A stretch of DNA of 64,000 nt. Source: Nitrospirillum amazonense (GTDB lineage: Bacteria; Pseudomonadota; Alphaproteobacteria; Azospirillales; Azospirillaceae). The position numbers and the translations under genes are program-made. The notes under the pieces were generated by a model, which saw only the letters and a list, made by a program, of their open reading frames with translations, did no database searches and was not told the DNA's origin. This document shows, piece after piece, positions 39,100 through 48,264 of the stretch (within the stretch, counting starts at the first letter, position 1; every line of letters begins with the position of its first letter). The stretch is from positions 186,001 to 250,000 of the forward strand of contig NZ_VITV01000003.1 of NCBI RefSeq assembly GCF_007828035.1, given 5' to 3'.

Positions 39100-39612
39100 A
39101 TGCAGTGCCTTCTGCCCCGATGGCGTCAGGTCCTGATCTTCCAGTCCCTGCGCCAACTGCTGTGTCACAGCGTCGGCACCCTGGCAGGTGTAACCGTGGG
39201 CCTGATGATCTTCAACGGCCTGTTGCGCCTGGCCGGCCAGGGCCCGCTGCATGCGGATGTCATTGCCGGCACCTTGATCGGCAGCTTGGCCGGGTCCCTG
39301 CGGGCGCCTTATGAGGTTCTACCGTTCCGGTGGCGGCTGACAGCGGCTTATCCCGGCATCGTGGCCGCCAAGGCCACGGCCATCCTGGCAGGCATCAAGT
39401 ACCAGCCGGCCGAACGCGCCGGCGATCGCATCTTGTACCGCTTGGCCGTCCCCTGGTGCCTGAGTTGGTTGGCGTGGCGGGAGAGTGCGGTGGAGGTGCG
39501 CGTGGATGGGCCAGACATCACCATCACCGGCGCCCATGTCGCGGTCCGCCGTCTGCATCAGGCGCTACAGGATGACCCGGCGGTGTTGAGGGGAGGGGAG
39601 TCCGATATTTGA
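39100..39612 (+). CDS. Unknown membrane-anchored protein, paralogue 2
   Basis: 170 residues beginning MQCLLPRWRQVLIFQSLRQL. Same plan as the protein at 37742-38221: hydrophobic N-terminal half, then TAAYPGIVAAKATAILAGIK, YQPAERAGDRILYRLAVPW and VEVRVDGPDITITGAHVAVR. Matching blocks with its paralogue include LLP/VLP-WRQ, FQS-RQL, APYEV/VPYEV, PAER, RILYRLA and VRHLH/VRRLH. Function unknown; duplication followed by divergence is likely. Confidence 0.7.
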   Translation: MQCLLPRWRQVLIFQSLRQLLCHSVGTLAGVTVGLMIFNGLLRLAGQGPLHADVIAGTLIGSLAGSLRAPYEVLPFRWRLTAAYPGIVAAKATAILAGIKYQPAERAGDRILYRLAVPWCLSWLAWRESAVEVRVDGPDITITGAHVAVRRLHQALQDDPAVLRGGESDI

Positions 39613-39814
39613 TGATAAAGGACACGGATCATACACAAGTTTGCCGAAACAATTGTCGGTATCAAAATAATACTCCGTAATAAATGGCAAATAATAATCG
39701 GCATGACTAGCGGACTTCTGCCGTAATTTATGTTAATCCACCCTTCCTGCTACCCGCTTAATGCAATTCCGCGCCACCAACGGCGCGCACCATTCTGTTT
39801 GGGGGGATTCTTTC

Positions 39815-40618
39815 ATGGAAAGCCTGAGCACTCATATCTTGCCCGTGCTGCGGACCATGCCTGACGGGCCGTTCCGGGAACCGTTGCTGAAGGGCTTTTC
39901 GAACTGCCCGGCCGACTTCGCCGCCATCGAGAGGGGATTCAGTATCCTGACGGCGGGCAAGCAGGACCCTGACGTCCTGCGCCGGTTCTTCGCCAGTTGG
40001 AGCCAGACAAACAACAGCGCCATGACGGTCGCCGGCATCAGCAATCGATTGACCCTGAAGCTGTATCGCGGCGAACCGGTGATCGACTCCCACGCCCTGC
40101 TGCAAAGCCTGGTCGCCCTGCATCGCATCATCGATGAAGACCTGGCGGTGACGCACAAGGTCCTCCATTCGCAGCTGTTCCACACCATGGCGACCAGCAT
40201 CGTCGGCGACGACGCCTGGCTGCAGACCCGCCACATCGACCCAACCGCCGCCGATTTCAAGAAGTGGAAGGACCATATGTCCCTGCGGGAGCCTGACATC
40301 GCGTTGGGCTTGCTGACCACGCTGACGCACGAGATCTACACCCATGGCGAAGTCGAGTTCATCCTGCCGCTGTTCAAGCGCTGGCTGGTCGATCAGTACC
40401 ATTACACCGAAGAGGACACCGCCCGGCCGCTGCGCTGGATCACGGTGCATTGCGGCGGGACCGAGAAGAATCACTTCTTCCACGCCGTGAACACCCTGAC
40501 GCATTACGCCCGGGCGATGGAGGTTGACTGGACGGCCTATGATCTGGAAGGGATCATAGGCCAGTATCTGCAGAGGAAGGCCGCCGTCCTCCACGCCCTG
40601 TTCCCCACGGCCGGCTGA
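39815..40618 (+). CDS. Uncharacterised helical protein with many His/Glu residues
   Basis: 267 residues from ATG 39815 (GGGGGGA upstream). Mostly alpha-helical with repeated acidic/histidine helices: SLVALHRIIDEDLAVTHKVL, LTTLTHEIYTHGEVEFILPL, HCGGTEKNHFFHAVNTLTHY. Helices bearing spaced Glu, Asp and His in this order resemble heme-oxygenase-like diiron proteins, but this is only a fold-level guess. No signal peptide or membrane segment. Slightly lower GC than neighbours. An IS remnant lies immediately 3', so the region has seen insertion. Confidence 0.6.
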   Translation: MESLSTHILPVLRTMPDGPFREPLLKGFSNCPADFAAIERGFSILTAGKQDPDVLRRFFASWSQTNNSAMTVAGISNRLTLKLYRGEPVIDSHALLQSLVALHRIIDEDLAVTHKVLHSQLFHTMATSIVGDDAWLQTRHIDPTAADFKKWKDHMSLREPDIALGLLTTLTHEIYTHGEVEFILPLFKRWLVDQYHYTEEDTARPLRWITVHCGGTEKNHFFHAVNTLTHYARAMEVDWTAYDLEGIIGQYLQRKAAVLHALFPTAG

Positions 40619-40639
40619 CATCTGGCGCGAACCTTGATC

Positions 40640-40904
40640 GAAACAGGCGGCGCCGGAGAGGCGATGGCGCCGCAACCGAGAGACCGGCGCAGCAAGCGCC
40701 ATACCTGCCGCTCGCTCAAGCCCAGAACAGCCGCAGCGGACGACGCCGTCAGACGGCCGCCAACCACATCCCCAAGAACCTCCACCCGCCGAACTTCCCG
40801 GTCGCTCATCACCACCCAGCCCATCACCAACCTCCCAGCCGGCACCACCCAACCAGGAGACTGACACTTCTACTTTGCTCTGGACTGACAGTTTAACTTT
40901 GCGC
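40640..40904 (-). mobile_element. Remnant end of an insertion sequence
   Basis: Next to the transposase fragment, two direct copies of a 19-bp sequence occur: TGACACTTCTACTTTGCTC (40862-40880) and TGACAGTTTAACTTTGCGC (40886-40904), spaced by 24 bp. Such repeated TGACA-n-TTTGC sequences are terminal transposase-binding sites of this IS type. Only one IS end and the start of its transposase remain; the other end was not found in the window. Confidence 0.6.
40648..40809 (-). pseudogene. Transposase N-terminal fragment (ISNCY-type)
   Basis: From ATG 40809 the frame reads MSDREVRRVEVLGDVVGGRL then an HTH segment AAAVLGLSERQVWRLLRR, the typical N-terminal DNA-binding part of ISNCY/integrase-like transposases. 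Homology stops after about 42-50 codons; the catalytic core is gone and the frame runs into the 3' end of the neighbouring gene on the other strand. A dead fragment. Confidence 0.7.
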
Positions 40905-40946
40905 TTACATACCAAAAACCGATAAGATACGTTATGGAAATTATAT

Positions 40947-41450
40947 CTAAGCCGGCAGGTCGGCCGGGACGGGGCTTAGCGGCTTGGCTTGCCGCATGAC
41001 GACCAAAGTCTTGAAAGTGCGGACGTTTTCGTCAGACAGCAGCATACGCCGGGTCAGATCGTCATAGCCTTCCATGTCGCGGGCGACAACGCGCAGGGCG
41101 AAGTCGTGGTCGCCGGTGACGTACCAGGCCTCCACCACCTCCGGTACGGCGGCGATCTTGCGCATGAACTGGTCGATGATGTGACCGCCGCCGGCGTCGG
41201 TGGCGCGGCCGCTGTCGCGCTCCAAGGTCACCAGCACCACCATGGTCAAAGGCCAGCCCAGCGTGCGCGGTCGGATGATGGCGACCTCACGCTCAATGGC
41301 GCCGATCTCGCGCAAGCGGCGAACACGGCGGTAACAGGCCGGACCGGACAACCCCACCCGTTCGGCCAGCACCGGCATGGGCAGGCGGGCGTCGCCCTGC
41401 AGCTGCTCCAGCAGCTTGGCATCGATGGCGTCCAGCTCAGGCGATATCAT
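40947..41450 (-). CDS. Lrp/AsnC-family transcriptional regulator
   Basis: 167 residues: N-terminal HTH (LDAIDAKLLEQLQGDARLPM; LAERVGLSGPACYRRVRRLR) and a RAM effector/oligomerisation domain (about 65-150). Divergent from an RhtA-type amino-acid exporter gene 143 bp away, a standard regulator-target pair responding to amino acids. A palindrome TGATAA-AAA-TTATCA lies 24 bp upstream of its start. Confidence 0.92.
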   Translation of the reverse strand: MISPELDAIDAKLLEQLQGDARLPMPVLAERVGLSGPACYRRVRRLREIGAIEREVAIIRPRTLGWPLTMVVLVTLERDSGRATDAGGGHIIDQFMRKIAAVPEVVEAWYVTGDHDFALRVVARDMEGYDDLTRRMLLSDENVRTFKTLVVMRQAKPLSPVPADLPA

Positions 41451-41473
41451 TTATGGGCCATGCGTATGGTGCG

Positions 41474-41488
41474 TGATAAAAATTATCA
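41474..41488. promoter_or_regulatory. Palindrome in Lrp/exporter spacer
   Basis: TGATAA and TTATCA arms around AAA, 24 bp upstream of the Lrp-type gene and about 105 bp before the exporter gene. AT-rich symmetrical sites of this length are typical of Lrp-family operators, so it is a candidate autoregulatory site. Confidence 0.4.
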
Positions 41489-41593
41489 TGAATCGGCCAT
41501 AATCGACACGTTTAGACCAGCCGCATCACTAAACTATCGTGACGCTTGAGCCTCAGGCGTCCTGGCACCGCCTTTTGATCGTCGATCTCTCCC

Positions 41594-42505
41594 ATGTCCC
41601 ACGACACCACCCTTCCCCCCTCCACCCAGGGGGTCGATCGCCTGATCTCGATCCTGCCCACGGTGGCTGTGTTCGCCGCCATGATATCGGTCACGACGGG
41701 CGCGTCCATCGCCAAGACCCTGTTCCCGGTGACGGGCCCGCAGGGCACCACGGCCCTGCGCCTGACGACGGCGGCCCTTATGCTGACCCTGCTGCTGCGG
41801 CCTTGGCGCCTGCGGCTGACGCGGAACAGCTGGCGGCCGCTGCTGGTTTACGGCGGCGCCATGGGGGCGATGAATTTCCTGTTCTACCAGGCGCTGCAGA
41901 CCATACCGGTGGGCATCGCCATCGCGGTGGAGTTCACGGGGCCGCTGGGCCTGGCGCTGCTGTCATCCCGCCGCCGGGTCGATTTCCTATGGATAGGGTT
42001 GGCCGTGGCGGGGCTGGCGCTGCTGCTGCCGCTGGAGCGGTCGGCGGCGCAGCTGGACCCGTACGGCATCGCCTGCGCCCTGGGGGCGGGCGTGTTCTGG
42101 GCGCTGTACATCGTCGCCGGCAAGAAGGTGGGCGGCGCCCATGGCACCCAGGCGACAGCGGCGGGCACGCTGATCGCCGCCACCCTGGTGCTGCCTATCG
42201 GGATCGCGCAGACCGGGGCCGCCACCCTGTTCCAGCCGGCCATCCTGGGCAGTGCCGTCATGGTGGGGGCCCTGTCCAGCGCCCTGCCCTACACGCTGGA
42301 AATGTTCGCGATGCGCCGCCTGCCGGCCCAGACCTTCAGCACGCTGACCAGTGCGGAGCCGGCGGTGGGCGCCCTGATGGCCATGGCGCTTCTGGGCGAG
42401 GCGCTGTCGCCCCTCCACTGGCTGGCCATCGCCACCATCATGGTCGCCTCCATCGGCGCCACGCTCAGCGCCCGCCGGTCAGCAACCCCCGTGATGCCGG
42501 AATGA
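41594..42505 (+). CDS. EamA-family exporter, RhtA type
   Basis: 303 residues with about ten transmembrane helices in two EamA repeats. It matches RhtA (threonine/homoserine exporter) in length and in FLFYQALQTIPVGIAIAVEF and SALPYTLEMFAMRRLPAQTF. Exports amino acids or analogues across the inner membrane. Regulated probably by the divergent Lrp gene. Its 3' end overlaps the convergent DUF4269 gene by 41 bp. Confidence 0.9.
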   Translation: MSHDTTLPPSTQGVDRLISILPTVAVFAAMISVTTGASIAKTLFPVTGPQGTTALRLTTAALMLTLLLRPWRLRLTRNSWRPLLVYGGAMGAMNFLFYQALQTIPVGIAIAVEFTGPLGLALLSSRRRVDFLWIGLAVAGLALLLPLERSAAQLDPYGIACALGAGVFWALYIVAGKKVGGAHGTQATAAGTLIAATLVLPIGIAQTGAATLFQPAILGSAVMVGALSSALPYTLEMFAMRRLPAQTFSTLTSAEPAVGALMAMALLGEALSPLHWLAIATIMVASIGATLSARRSATPVMPE

Positions 42506-43043
42506 AGCCAGCGGCGGCCACCAGGGCCGACAGCCGGTCTTCGGGCGCGGCCGCCAACAGCAGAAGGGCGGCATAAGGGTCGCCCCGCAGCTTCAGCACC
42601 TGCGCAAAGGCGGGTTCGGTCTTCAGTCCGTCCAGCCGGGCCGCCATGACGGCGGCGCGTAGGGCCGGACCGCCCAGGGACAGCAAGCGCGCCTCCACCA
42701 TGAAGTGCCGCCATCCCGCCTGCATCTCCACCGGCTCGGGGCTTCCGAAAACCTCGAAGGCCCAGCCGTGGGCCCGGAAACGGGCGATGATCGGCCGCGG
42801 CGCCCGCCGCCATTGGTGCAGAGTGAAATCCTCCCAGTCCGCGCCCATAGTCCATAGCGCCGTGGCAAGGGCGGTCGCGTCCCGGGCATGGCACAGGATG
42901 TCGATGTCACTGGACGGCAGATCCAGGCCCAGGGGCGGCGTGCCCGCGACGCGCGGGTTGAACGCCGCCAAGGTCTTCATGAGGCCGGTCAGCGCCAGCG
43001 CCTCCTCATAGGACGGCTTTTCCGTCCAGCGATTGTGCCACAT
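42465..43043 (-). CDS. DUF4269 nucleotidyltransferase-like protein
   Basis: 192 residues from MWHNRWTEKPSYEEAL (43043). Contains a nucleotidyltransferase-like core: PLGLDLPSSDIDILCHA, where the DxD pair of the family is seen, followed by WAFEVFGSPEPVEMQAGWRH. Family DUF4269, no known substrate; may act on tRNA or an antibiotic-like molecule. Tail-to-tail overlap of 41 bp with the exporter gene. Confidence 0.85.
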   Translation of the reverse strand: MWHNRWTEKPSYEEALALTGLMKTLAAFNPRVAGTPPLGLDLPSSDIDILCHARDATALATALWTMGADWEDFTLHQWRRAPRPIIARFRAHGWAFEVFGSPEPVEMQAGWRHFMVEARLLSLGGPALRAAVMAARLDGLKTEPAFAQVLKLRGDPYAALLLLAAAPEDRLSALVAAAGFIPASRGLLTGGR

Positions 43044-43063
43044 GGCGCCGCCCTCCGTGGGCC

Positions 43064-43906
43064 TCAGGCCGCCGGCTTGCGGCAATAGTCGGCGAGGGTG
43101 TAGGCGGCGCGGATGTCATAGGGGCGGCTGGGCTTCAGGATGAACTCGCTGGCGCCGTAGCGCACGGCGCCGTCGGACCCGCCAGCCTGGGGATGCCAGT
43201 CATAGGTGTACCCCAGGCGGGTCCAGGGCGCGCCGCCCTCGACATAATTCACGCGCATGTTGCGGGCGAACCAATCCCAATAGCCCTGCGTCTCCAGGCA
43301 AGCGGCGTCACCGGCGGTGCAGGTGGGCCGTGCCGCGGTGGAAGAGGTGTCCAGGGTGCAGTGGGCGGCCGTCACATCGGTGTCCGGACACGGGCGGGCC
43401 AACGCCTCGGGCGCCACCCACATCTCCACCACCTCGGAATAATCGCGGGATGGGTCCAGGCCCAGATACTGTTTCACCCGTTCGGTTTTGGCGGCTGCAT
43501 CACCGGTGGCACCGGCGCAGAACTCCTGCAGCTGCGGCACGGCCGTCACCCACATGGTGCCCCAGCTGTCGGGCGAGGTGCCGCCGGCCTTCCCGGCATA
43601 ATATTTCTCATAAGCCGCGGTGGCCATGGTCGAGGCCACCAGCACCTGGCGCCCATGCGGTCCATCACGCCACATCAGCTTGGCCCAGGATGCCTGGGGG
43701 GCATCGGGCACGATGCGCACCAGTTCCGGCCCGATCAGGTCGGGCCGCGCCACGGCCGCCGCGTTCAGGGAGCGGGCGAAAAGCTCGGCCGGCGTGGCAT
43801 TGGTGCCCGGCCCGGCCGATCCCGAGCCACCCGTTCCTTGTCCCGTGGCGGCGCAGCCGGCCAGCACCAGCAAAGCCACCGCGCCCATGATCAAATTCGT
43901 CCGCAT
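43064..43906 (-). CDS. Hypothetical lipoprotein
   Basis: 280 residues with a lipoprotein signal ending VLAGC (Cys18), a Gly/Ser/Thr-rich linker, and a globular domain containing about seven cysteines (for example CPDTD, HCTLDTSS, TCTAGDAACLE), likely disulfide-bonded in the periplasm. No family is recognised; the C-terminal part carries several aromatic residues (YWDWFARNMRVNYVEGGAPW). On the same strand as the DUF4269 gene but with 20 bp spacing and no obvious link to it. Confidence 0.75.
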   Translation of the reverse strand: MRTNLIMGAVALLVLAGCAATGQGTGGSGSAGPGTNATPAELFARSLNAAAVARPDLIGPELVRIVPDAPQASWAKLMWRDGPHGRQVLVASTMATAAYEKYYAGKAGGTSPDSWGTMWVTAVPQLQEFCAGATGDAAAKTERVKQYLGLDPSRDYSEVVEMWVAPEALARPCPDTDVTAAHCTLDTSSTAARPTCTAGDAACLETQGYWDWFARNMRVNYVEGGAPWTRLGYTYDWHPQAGGSDGAVRYGASEFILKPSRPYDIRAAYTLADYCRKPAA

Positions 43907-43999
43907 CCCAGCCCCCAGGGTTTAATCCGCTGGAGCCTGGTATGCCGGAAAGCAGGCCGGGTCGCAACCTATACGGAATTCAATCCAACAAAACACCCG

Positions 44000-46828
44000 T
44001 TAAGGAGGAGCGGCCGCCAGTACCTGCCGCTCTTCCAGGATGCCGCGGATCTTGGCCGCCAGTTCGTCCATGGCGAAGGGCTTCATCACCATGTCCATGC
44101 CCGGCTCCAGGAAATCGCCGCGCACGGCGGCGTTGGCGGCGTACCCCGTGACGAACAGAACCGGCAGGTTGGGCCGCCGCCGGCGCGCGATCTCCGCCAA
44201 TTGCCGGCCGTTCAAGCCCGGCAGGCCGACATCGGTGATCAGCAGGTCGATCTGGCTGGACGATTCGATGACGCTCAGCGCACCGCGCCCGTCCGCCGCG
44301 TGCAGGGCGGTGTACCCCAGTTCCTGCAGCACATCCAGGACCAGCAGCCGCACGGAATCGTCGTCCTCCACCACCAGGACGATTTCCCCCGCCCCTTCCG
44401 GAGTCTCGCCCATGCCGGCCAGGCCGCCATCCTGGGCGTTGGCGCCACCGTCGCACGGCAGGTACAGGGTGATGGCCGTGCCGCGCCAGGGCTCGCTGTC
44501 GATGCGCACATGGCCACCCGTCTGCTTCACGAAACCATAGATCATGGACAGGCCCAGGCCCGTGCCCTGGCCGATAGGCTTGGTGGTGAAGAAGGGATCG
44601 AAGGCCTTCGCCACCACATCGGGCGGCATGCCCATGCCGGTATCGCTGACCCGGATCATGACATAGTCGCCGGGCGACAGGCCGTCGTGCCGGTTGGTGT
44701 AGGACCGGTCCAGGGTGGCGCGGCTGGTCTCGATGGTCAGGATGCCGCCGTCGGGCATGGCGTCGCGCGCGTTGATCGCCAGGTTGAGGATGGCGCTTTC
44801 CAGTTGGTTCACGTCACTGCGGGCCGCCGTCAGGTTCTCCGCCACGGTGATGCGCAGCTCGATCTGCTCGCCCAAAGTCCGGCGCAGCAGGTCTTCCATG
44901 GAGCGCACCAGGCCGTTGACGTCGATGGGCTTGGGGTCCAGCGACTGCCGGCGCGAGAAGGCAAGCAGGCGATGGGTCAGGGCCGCCGCCCGCTGGGCTG
45001 AGGCCATGGAGGCGTCCATGAACCGGTCCAGGTCGTTCAGCCGCCCCTGGGAAATGCGGCGGCGCACGATGTCCAGGCCGCCGATGACGCCCATCAGCAT
45101 GTTATTGAAGTCGTGGGCCAACCCGCCGGTCAGCTGGCCCACGGCCTCCATCTTCTGGGCCTGGCGCAGCTGCTCTTCCGTCTGGCGCAGCATGTCGGCG
45201 CGCTGTTTGTCCTCGGTGATGTCGCGACCGTAGGCGTAGACCAGGTCACCTTCCTTGGACGTGTTCCAGGAGATCCAGCGCAGACTGCCGTCCTTGTGCA
45301 ACTGGCGGTTCTCAAAATTGGTCAGGTTCTGGTCATGAAGGGCGCCCATCAGCGCCTCCGCCGTCCCCACCATGTCGTCGGCGTGGACGAAGTCCTGCAC
45401 TTGGCGGCCCACGACCTCTTCCGTCTCATGGCCCAGGATGGCGGTCCATGAGGGGCTGACCGCCCGGCAGATGCCATCGGCGCCGATGATGACCAGCAGG
45501 TCACGCGAGTTGTTCCAGACGCGGTCACGCTCCCGCGTGCGCTCCTCCACCCGCGCCTCCAGCGTCTCCGCGAACTGGCGCAGCTTTTCCTCCGCATCCT
45601 TGGACGCGGTGATGTCGTAGATCACGCCGATGAAGCGGCTGCCCGATCCCTGGCGCCCTTCGCGGTCGCGCTTGCCGTCGCGGCGGTGCTCCCCCCGCTG
45701 GGCCAGCCAGCGGATCTCCCCCGTATCGGGCCTGCGGATGCGAAACTCGCGGTAGGGAGGCGCCGTCTCCCCGCCTTCCAGGCTGGTGATCAGGGGGGCA
45801 TCATCGGCCAGCACTACGGCATTGACGGTGCGTACCGGCAGGGCCGTGGTCGGGTGCAGGCCCAGCAGGCGACAGAACTGCTCGGACACGGATACGGTGC
45901 CGAAGCCGCTGATATACTCGAACGTGCCCACGCCGCCGGCGGTCTGGGCCACGCGCAGCTGTTCCTCCACCCGCTTCTGCTCGGTGATGTCGGCCAGCAC
46001 GCCACGGAAGCGGCGCGCCGCCCCGTCGGCGGTGCGGTCGGCCCCCCCGCGGGCCGAGACCCAGCGCACCGTGCCGTCACGGCCCACCACCCGGTAGTCC
46101 TTGGCGAAGATGTCGGCGCCATGCATCACCCCGGCCACGGCGATGCGGATGCGCATGCGGTCGTCGGTATGGATTGAATCGAAGAAGGCGTCGGTGGACA
46201 GGCCATTGCCGGCGGCCACCGGATCCAGGCCGTACAGCTCGGCGAAGCGGGCGTCGGCATAAAGCCGGCCGTCGGCCACGTCCCATTCCCAGGCGCCGGC
46301 GGTGCCGCCCACGGCCTGGGCCAGGCGCGCCCGTTCCTTGGCGTTGGCCAGCGCCTGGCGGCTGGCGGCCAGCTCGGCCTCCACCTCCATGCGGGCGAGC
46401 TCAACGGTCTGGTCACAGTGGGTCCACAGGAAATAGGGCGTGGTGCCCTGACCATCCACGACCGGGGTCAGCCGCAGGCGGTCCCAAAAAATGGTACCAT
46501 CCTTGCGCATCACCCGCAGATCGGCCGTCAGCGGCCGGTCGGCGGCCAAAGCCTCCTCGATCCCGGCCAGGATGGCGGGGTCGGCATCGGCGGCGGCCAG
46601 GAAGCCGAAAGGCCGGTTGGCCAGGCCGCTAAAGGCGTGGCCGGTCAGGCGTTCGAACGCGGGATTGGCGAAAACCAGCGGCTCGCCCGGCCGGCGATGG
46701 TCGGTGATGGTCAAGGGCATGCCGGACTGGACCAGCGCGTCCAGCAGCGGGCCGCACAGCGCCCGCACCTCCGGCAAAACCCCGCCGTCCCGCTCCATCA
46801 CGATCACAGCCTCCGCTCGGCCGGTCAT
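44000..46828 (-). CDS. Hybrid sensor histidine kinase with four PAS domains, first one LOV-like but cysteine-less
   Basis: 942 residues, no membrane segment. PAS1 (about 28-140) aligns without gaps to LOV photosensors ([43 protein letters not shown]), but the GRNCRFLQ motif reads NRPFGFLA, with Phe74 at the photoactive cysteine. PAS2 (~165-290), PAS3 (~292-415) and PAS4 (~435-545) follow. The H-box [11 protein letters not shown] has His572; the ATPase domain has N, G1 (DTGMGMPP) and G2 (GTGLGLSM) boxes. A receiver domain ends the protein (VVEDDDS; phospho-Asp in [10 protein letters not shown]). Downstream-most gene of the chemosensory block. Confidence 0.93.
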   Translation of the reverse strand: MTGRAEAVIVMERDGGVLPEVRALCGPLLDALVQSGMPLTITDHRRPGEPLVFANPAFERLTGHAFSGLANRPFGFLAAADADPAILAGIEEALAADRPLTADLRVMRKDGTIFWDRLRLTPVVDGQGTTPYFLWTHCDQTVELARMEVEAELAASRQALANAKERARLAQAVGGTAGAWEWDVADGRLYADARFAELYGLDPVAAGNGLSTDAFFDSIHTDDRMRIRIAVAGVMHGADIFAKDYRVVGRDGTVRWVSARGGADRTADGAARRFRGVLADITEQKRVEEQLRVAQTAGGVGTFEYISGFGTVSVSEQFCRLLGLHPTTALPVRTVNAVVLADDAPLITSLEGGETAPPYREFRIRRPDTGEIRWLAQRGEHRRDGKRDREGRQGSGSRFIGVIYDITASKDAEEKLRQFAETLEARVEERTRERDRVWNNSRDLLVIIGADGICRAVSPSWTAILGHETEEVVGRQVQDFVHADDMVGTAEALMGALHDQNLTNFENRQLHKDGSLRWISWNTSKEGDLVYAYGRDITEDKQRADMLRQTEEQLRQAQKMEAVGQLTGGLAHDFNNMLMGVIGGLDIVRRRISQGRLNDLDRFMDASMASAQRAAALTHRLLAFSRRQSLDPKPIDVNGLVRSMEDLLRRTLGEQIELRITVAENLTAARSDVNQLESAILNLAINARDAMPDGGILTIETSRATLDRSYTNRHDGLSPGDYVMIRVSDTGMGMPPDVVAKAFDPFFTTKPIGQGTGLGLSMIYGFVKQTGGHVRIDSEPWRGTAITLYLPCDGGANAQDGGLAGMGETPEGAGEIVLVVEDDDSVRLLVLDVLQELGYTALHAADGRGALSVIESSSQIDLLITDVGLPGLNGRQLAEIARRRRPNLPVLFVTGYAANAAVRGDFLEPGMDMVMKPFAMDELAAKIRGILEERQVLAAAPP

Positions 46829-46864
46829 GCCCGTCCCCTCCCCCCGGCGCCAGAGGCAAGACCG

Positions 46865-47515
46865 TCAGTGGGCATCGCCACCGTCCGTGCCCACCACCCG
46901 CGCGATGAATTCGCCGATCAGCTCCTTCAGCGACTGCAACGACGGCAGATCCATCAGCATGGCGATATAGCCCCGGATGTCCCGGCCGCTGATGGCGAAA
47001 TTGATGTACAGGAACAGGACGACGCCATCGTCATCGTGTTTTTCCGCCAGTTCGAACAGGATCTGCCCATCGCCGCGCAGCACCTGCGGCAACGACATGG
47101 TCAGGGGCCGCTGAAGGATGTTGGCCATGGTGGCCAGGCAGCCGTTCAGAACGACATTGCCCGTCTCGGCCAGGGCCTCCTCCTCGATGTCCACCATCTC
47201 CGTCCGAGACAGCTCATCCTGTGTGACGGCGCGGACCAGTTCCAGGCTGTTGGACTCAGGGAAGATCAGCAGGGCGCGGCCGTTGAAGGCGCCGGTGAAA
47301 TCCTGGCGAACGGCCACCAGTTCATCGCTTTCCCGCTCCTGGATCAGGGTGGCGGCCAACTTGCGCCCCACCACCTCCACCGACGGCACCGACAGCGTCA
47401 CCTGGTTGCCCACCATCTTGCGCAGGCTGACGGCCGCGCGGCTGACACCGATGTTGACCAGTTCGGTCAGCGCGTCGTTCTCCAACTCCTCCAGGATATG
47501 GGGGGTTTGGTTCAT
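46865..47515 (-). CDS. CheC-family CheY-phosphatase
   Basis: 216 residues from MNQTPHILEE (47515). Both phosphatase signatures (ExxN) are present: Glu18-Asn21 in TELVNIG and Glu117-Asn120 in AETGNVV, so the protein should dephosphorylate a CheY-like partner. The start overlaps the stop of the receiver gene (ATGA), implying that this small response regulator is its substrate. The central part matches the CheC fold. Serves in place of CheZ, which is absent from the window. Confidence 0.88.
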   Translation of the reverse strand: MNQTPHILEELENDALTELVNIGVSRAAVSLRKMVGNQVTLSVPSVEVVGRKLAATLIQERESDELVAVRQDFTGAFNGRALLIFPESNSLELVRAVTQDELSRTEMVDIEEEALAETGNVVLNGCLATMANILQRPLTMSLPQVLRGDGQILFELAEKHDDDGVVLFLYINFAISGRDIRGYIAMLMDLPSLQSLKELIGEFIARVVGTDGGDAH

Positions 47516-47895
47516 CCGTGCACCGCGCGCAGCTTCAAGGCCGCGCCGGACAGGAAGTCCCGGATCCCATCTTCGGTGATGGGCTTGCTGACGAAGGTGG
47601 CGTTGGCCGCGCGGGCGCGGGCGATCACCTCGTCCTGCACATTGGCGGTCGCAAGCGCTATGGGCATGTCCGGGTAGCGATGTCGCATATGCTCCGCCAA
47701 TTCCAATCCATTTCGGCCGGGCATGTTGAAGTCCAGGATGGCGAGGTCGACTTGACCATCGCGCAGGATGGCCAACGCCTCGTCGGCATTGCCCGCCTCG
47801 ACCTTTGTCCAACCGGGCTGCAGCGCCGCGATAGCCTTGGCCACGACGATGCGCGCTAGTTTGCTATCATCGACGATTAAGACCGTAGTACCCAT
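47512..47895 (-). CDS. Single-domain response regulator (CheY-like)
   Basis: 127 residues from MGTTVLIVDD (47895); MVEMGTT at 47904 is an alternative start. A stand-alone receiver: acidic pair DD in IVDDSKLAR, phospho-Asp in LAILDFNMPG, Thr in LATANVQD and Lys in VSKPITE. No output domain. Translationally coupled to the cheC gene, so CheC is probably its phosphatase and the CheA of this block its kinase. Confidence 0.92.
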   Translation of the reverse strand: MGTTVLIVDDSKLARIVVAKAIAALQPGWTKVEAGNADEALAILRDGQVDLAILDFNMPGRNGLELAEHMRHRYPDMPIALATANVQDEVIARARAANATFVSKPITEDGIRDFLSGAALKLRAVHG

Positions 47896-48021
47896 TTCAA
47901 CCATCCCGCCCAAGTCATCCAATCTGCCTATTATCGTCACCAGCAAGTTATCGGTCTTTTCGCGCCCGGCCAGTGACCAAATATGTATAGCGCGCGCCCA
48001 GTAATCTTGTCTGCGAAAGAC

Positions 48022-48264
48022 TTACCGCGGCGCCGCCAAATTGGGTATGACCCAATCGCGGAGAAATATATCTTCGGCCATACCGCGTACATTAGGCCGA
48101 AAAGCGAGCAAAACCTGGACAACGGCGCCGTGCAGGTGGCGGCAGGCGGTGACGTCGATTTCGGACTCGGGCGCCGCCTGCAGCCGCGACAGCAAGGTTT
48201 CCGCGTCCTCGGCGGCGCAAACGCCTCGCAGGCGGATCACATTCCCCGCCACCTCCACCGTCAT
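48022..48264 (-). CDS. STAS-domain-like small protein
   Basis: 80 residues: MTVEVAGNVIRLRGVCAAED, a helical link, then IDVTACRHLHGAVVQVLLAF, which matches the STAS pattern of anti-sigma-factor antagonists (D-x-S-x-x-x-D-S/G-x-G). The serine that is normally phosphorylated is replaced by His-Gly. Its start overlaps the cheA stop (ATGA), so it is part of the operon. Its partner might be the hybrid kinase or the CheA. Confidence 0.65.
   Translation of the reverse strand: MTVEVAGNVIRLRGVCAAEDAETLLSRLQAAPESEIDVTACRHLHGAVVQVLLAFRPNVRGMAEDIFLRDWVIPNLAAPR

Noticed and set aside
39758-40915. 385-codon minus-strand frame spanning the helical protein and IS remnant
   Set aside because: It runs antisense through the real gene; only the piece matching a transposase N-terminus (40648-40809, in another frame) has support.
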